Assembly: GCA_024196135.1 (NCBI GenBank)
Contig: JAMQCK010000454.1
Span: 1-22,437 of the forward strand
Direction: 5' to 3'
Length of the DNA stretch: 22,437 bases
Source of the DNA: Pleurotus ostreatus/Saccharomyces cerevisiae fusant
Taxonomy: Eukaryota; Opisthokonta
Part shown: positions 19,637 through 22,437 of the stretch, piece after piece
How the letters are laid out: each line of letters opens with the position of its first letter
Position numbering within the stretch: the stretch's first letter is position 1
Position numbers and translations under genes: made by a program
The notes under the pieces: model-generated
The model's database searches: none
The model's input: the letters and a program-made list of their open reading frames with translations, nothing else
What the model was told of the DNA's origin: nothing

Positions 19637-20755
19637 ATGGAGGGTCTCAAGTCTTCTAACCAGATACTGGTGGAGACATATACGACGGAGACTTTTGCCC
19701 TCAGTGACGTGAGCCCTTCAATTCGAACCGAAATTGTTGCCAAATTCAATACAATGCCACATAGATTCTCGTCGATGTCGCCTGTGAAGGTGAGCAGATA
19801 AAGGCGACAATCTCCGAGGCTAATCTCTACTGCAGATGACAGTCCGAGGCCAACGCACATTCCAGAGCTGGACGCAATCATCGGGTCGACCTGGGATTGG
19901 GGCAACGTTATCGAAATTCAAGGTCCTCCGGCTTGTGGGAAGACACATATGCTCTACTTTCTGCTTGCCAACTGCATCATTCCGACCGAGCTCGGGGGCT
20001 GTGGCAAAGCCGCGGTTTTCTGCGATACGGACGGGACTTTCGACCCTCTTCGCTTTCGACAAGTTCTTGTCAACTGCCTACTTCCGCGGTATTCTGGAGC
20101 CGCGGACGCTACAGACAAGTTACTGCGGGCTTCTCTGCAACGACTTCATGTTTTCCGGCCCTCTACGTCCAATCAGTTGGCGATAACGCTGGCATACCTT
20201 CCCGCGTATCACTCGTCTAAGCTGCCAAATGACGAGATCGCAATACTTGCAATAGACTCTCTGAGCGCCTTCCACTGGTCGGATCGGTTTACTGTGGAGC
20301 AACTGCGCGCCGCCTCCGAACGTGGCACGCCTGTCATCAGCCCTCTACGGAATGTTCTCAAAGCCCTCCGCCGCTTTCGCGATTCTCACCGCCCCATAAT
20401 CCTTCTAACGAACTGGGGGCTCAGCCGCATCCCACACACGTCGTTCTTCGAGCAACACCTCCGGTCGTTCCCCTCGCCGTTCGCCAATCCGCCGCCACCT
20501 CCCGAGTCCGTCGTGCTGCCACTGACGCACCACATCACGTTGTCTCGGCGCGCGCCGAGGCAGCTACGCGAGGGGATCGCACTGGAGGAGGCAGTAGAGC
20601 AGGAGCGCGGGCTGCGGCGGCCCGTCATCGAGAGGGGCGAAATTACCGGCCTCGTGCGCATGCCAGGGCAGAGCGGCGTAGGGCAATTCACGCTGCGCAT
20701 CGGTCCCGACGGGGTTCATGTCAAGCAGGATGGGGAGGACGCCGCGATCGAGTGA
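19637..20755 (+). CDS. XRCC2: XRCC2-like RAD51 paralogue (DNA recombination repair)
   Basis: Exons 19637-19708, 19765-19789 (only 25 nt) and 19836-20755; introns 56 and 46 nt; 338 aa. RAD51 paralogues of this type help load RAD51 filaments on single-stranded DNA in homologous recombination, in the nucleus. The P-loop is GPPACGKT (62-69) followed by MLYFLLANCIIP. Next come FCDTDGTFDPLRF (about 94-106) and the Walker B segment ILAIDSLSAFHWSDR (Asp173). The pairing of ML Y..L...CI.P after Walker A and LDSLSAFYW-type Walker B is the XRCC2 signature rather than that of RAD51, DMC1 or XRCC3. The closing FTLRIGPDGVHV also fits the XRCC2 C-terminus. It is longer than the human protein (280 aa), with a Pro-rich insert near 260. 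The start ATG lies in gccATGG. Gene identity is strong; the microexon rests on frame and splice-site fit. Confidence 0.9.
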
Positions 20756-22278
20756 GCTTGTCGTGCAGAATGCGCCCGACCCCAGGGCGAGCCGGCGTCC
20801 TGGGGTTCTGTTCAGCTTAGCTGGCTCGAAAGTCTATACATTTCCTCGACGGACGCTCGATTCTGGCCCGCCAGCATATGCTCCTTCTCCTTCAATTGCG
20901 ACGGATGCCTTCGACGGCCTGCCCAGCCGCAAGCGGCGACGGCGATGTCTCGCCCGACAGTCCCGCACATATCTGCCCCACATGGCTCTGCTCCGAGGAA
21001 ATGCAGTATTCGACAGCGTCTCCGGCGGGCGGGTACAATTCGACCTCGACGCACACTGCACGCTCCATCCCATTGAACCGCTGCCACCGCACGTCCACAC
21101 CTCACGCTGCGCCGCTCCCGAGGCCCGCCCGGTGTTCATCTACCGCGTCGCGCCTGAAGCTTGCGCGCGGCTCAGACCGGCCAGGAACAGCGGCAGAGAA
21201 CGCGGTCGCTGATCCGCCGCCAGTGCCGCTGCCGCCCATGTGGCTGATCTGGCGAGTATAATGGACAACAAACGCCACCATGGGAAGCCATCGTTTGTGG
21301 CACTGATCCCCATTTGGGTGGGCATTGTATGCATCATGCAGTCAGGATTCTTGATGATGGGTGCTGTACAGCTTGCAGGGGCGCGTCGGATCGTATACAT
21401 TGCGTAGTGGGCATTCATTGAAGGGAGATGCGGAGGGCTGGGCCCTGATGTGCATTGACTGGATTGACTGCGACTTGTCGTGGTGGCACCGAAACCTGTC
21501 CGCCATCATGAGAGTGCCTGCCACTTGGCCTGCTCAGCGCACTGGGCAATGAAGATGTCGTGCCAGGTGCACATCACCCTCAAACGATCGGAGGTATTGC
21601 TTTCGCAGTGTTAGCCATCGACATCGCCGTGCTGGGTTTCCAGGTCTGATAGCACGACCTGTCCTCAGTGGCATTGTATAGCGGGGAGGCAAGCGGGAAC
21701 TGCCTCGGACTGAGTCTTTACCAGAACGGGCTTCAGCTCGCCTCGGTTTGCCTGAGAATTTGATAACACTACGCAGAGGGATTCGCAGGCCCAAGACCCA
21801 CCTACTTACGTCCTGGCAAGCTCAGCTTTCATGGCCACTATGAAATGTCGCCGAGGATCCGACGAATGTCTGCCTCATCGCTCAGAACAGACGAGGTCAT
21901 TTCCCCATGATGTGACAGGTCTTGTCGCGCGATGCCGTCAAACCCCCACGTTGCCGTACGAAGTCGTTCTCGATTGCAGTCTAGCGCTACAGTGGAAATT
22001 ACTATGTGTAAACTACACGAGCGATTAAGATGACGGAATACAGTATGTACACTAGATCGAAAGTAGAAGATAGACGGAGTCCGACGGAAGTAGTAAGTAA
22101 GTAGTAGATAAATTAGATGAAGGGTGAATGCGGTGAAGGAGGAGTATGCGATGAGTGACAGAATAGATAGTGATACATAGCAGTGCGGTGTACAGGAAAG
22201 CGTGTTCTGGGTCCATGGTGTCAGCACCTTGAGACGTGTTGTACATTGTAGACCGAGCGAGGTTCCAAGTTGGATACT
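20756..22278. other. Long intergenic region, no assigned gene
   Basis: The first 480 bases (to about 21240) are as GC-rich as coding DNA and stay open on both strands: for example plus 20718-21212 (164 codons, overlapping the XRCC2-like end) and plus 20878-21261. None has recognisable motifs, and the plus frames are Arg/Pro/Ala-rich, as expected of chance frames in GC-rich sequence. The rest is less GC-rich. From 22040 to 22200 the plus strand is purine-rich with AGTAGTAAGTAAGTAGTAG, probably the pyrimidine-rich 3' UTR of the minus-strand gene at the right edge. Confidence 0.5.
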
Positions 22279-22437
22279 TCATGCGTAGATCTCGTCCAGG
22301 AGCGAGCTGTACGTCTCCTCGACGGCGGCGCGGCGCACGTTGCCCTTCGTTGCTGTGCGAGGCAGGGTCCCGCGAGGTACGACGATGATCATCTTCGTCG
22401 AGGTGATGCGTTCGTGCAGGTAGCGGCGCGAGTGGAA
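22279..22437 (-). CDS. C-terminal end of a probable adenylate-forming (AMP-binding) enzyme, partial
   Basis: The frame is open from the window edge (22437) for 52 codons to TGA at 22281-22279. The segment MIIVVPRGTLPRTATKGNVRR looks like the C-terminal subdomain of acyl/aryl-CoA ligases or NRPS-like adenylation enzymes: a strand, then a P.T..GK..R-type A10 loop whose Lys contacts the adenylate. It is followed by a short helix and the end ETYSSLLDEIYA. In the loop the order is T-K-G-N rather than G-K, so the exact catalytic Lys is uncertain. The N-terminal bulk lies outside, so substrate and subfamily cannot be given. Confidence 0.6.
   Translation of the reverse strand, partial: FHSRRYLHERITSTKMIIVVPRGTLPRTATKGNVRRAAVEETYSSLLDEIYA

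Noticed and set aside
22052..22282. Minus-strand frames of 76 and 129 codons near the right edge
   Set aside because: They lie in a pyrimidine-rich stretch best explained as the 3' UTR of the partial AMP-binding gene, with low-complexity Leu/Ser/Tyr content.
1..22437. Transposable elements, CRISPR arrays or a biosynthetic gene cluster
   Set aside because: No transposase or reverse-transcriptase motifs, no regularly spaced repeats, and the neighbouring genes are unrelated housekeeping functions.

Overview
The window looks like nuclear DNA of a filamentous basidiomycete, most likely an Agaricomycete. It is GC-rich, and the genes are broken by many short introns (about 42-100 nt, mostly 47-58) with GT..AG ends. 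It carries FunK1 protein kinases, a family expanded in mushroom-forming fungi, next to conserved Dikarya housekeeping genes. I found no transposon, CRISPR array, rRNA or tRNA gene. All gene models were spliced by eye. Every full-length model closes in frame with a stop except FunK1 copy B.

Layout, left to right. (1) 215-1667, minus: a NIF/FCP1-type HAD phosphatase-like protein with a possible mitochondrial leader. (2) 1937-4880, minus: FunK1 kinase copy A. (3) 5005-7579, minus: FunK1 kinase copy B, with a 2-nt frameshift in exon 2. (4) 7915-8902, plus: uroporphyrinogen-III synthase (HEM4), divergent from FunK1-B. (5) 9145-11959, plus: SLS1-like mitochondrial inner-membrane regulator, nine exons. 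(6) 12754-15925, plus: OPT-family oligopeptide transporter, nine exons. (7) 16659-19069, minus: a coiled-coil protein of unknown function. (8) 19637-20755, plus: XRCC2-like RAD51 paralogue, divergent from gene 7. (9) 22279-22437, minus: the C-terminal end of a probable adenylate-forming (AMP-binding) enzyme that runs off the right edge.

The most informative structure is at 1.9-8.9 kb. A block holding a FunK1 gene and a divergent HEM4 gene appears to have been tandemly duplicated. The right-hand HEM4 is intact. The left-hand HEM4 survives only as a roughly 93-nt relic at 4972-5064, caught between the two FunK1 genes. The stop codon and last 19 residues of FunK1-B are read from the antisense strand of this relic, so the duplication junction gave copy B a new C-terminus.

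The other genes are ordinary, functionally unrelated loci: haem synthesis, mitochondrial expression, peptide uptake and recombination repair. I see no biosynthetic cluster or defence island and claim no new multi-gene system. Intergenic features of note are a very C-rich tract (G-quadruplex potential on the minus strand) before the OPT start, and a perfect inverted repeat downstream of SLS1.
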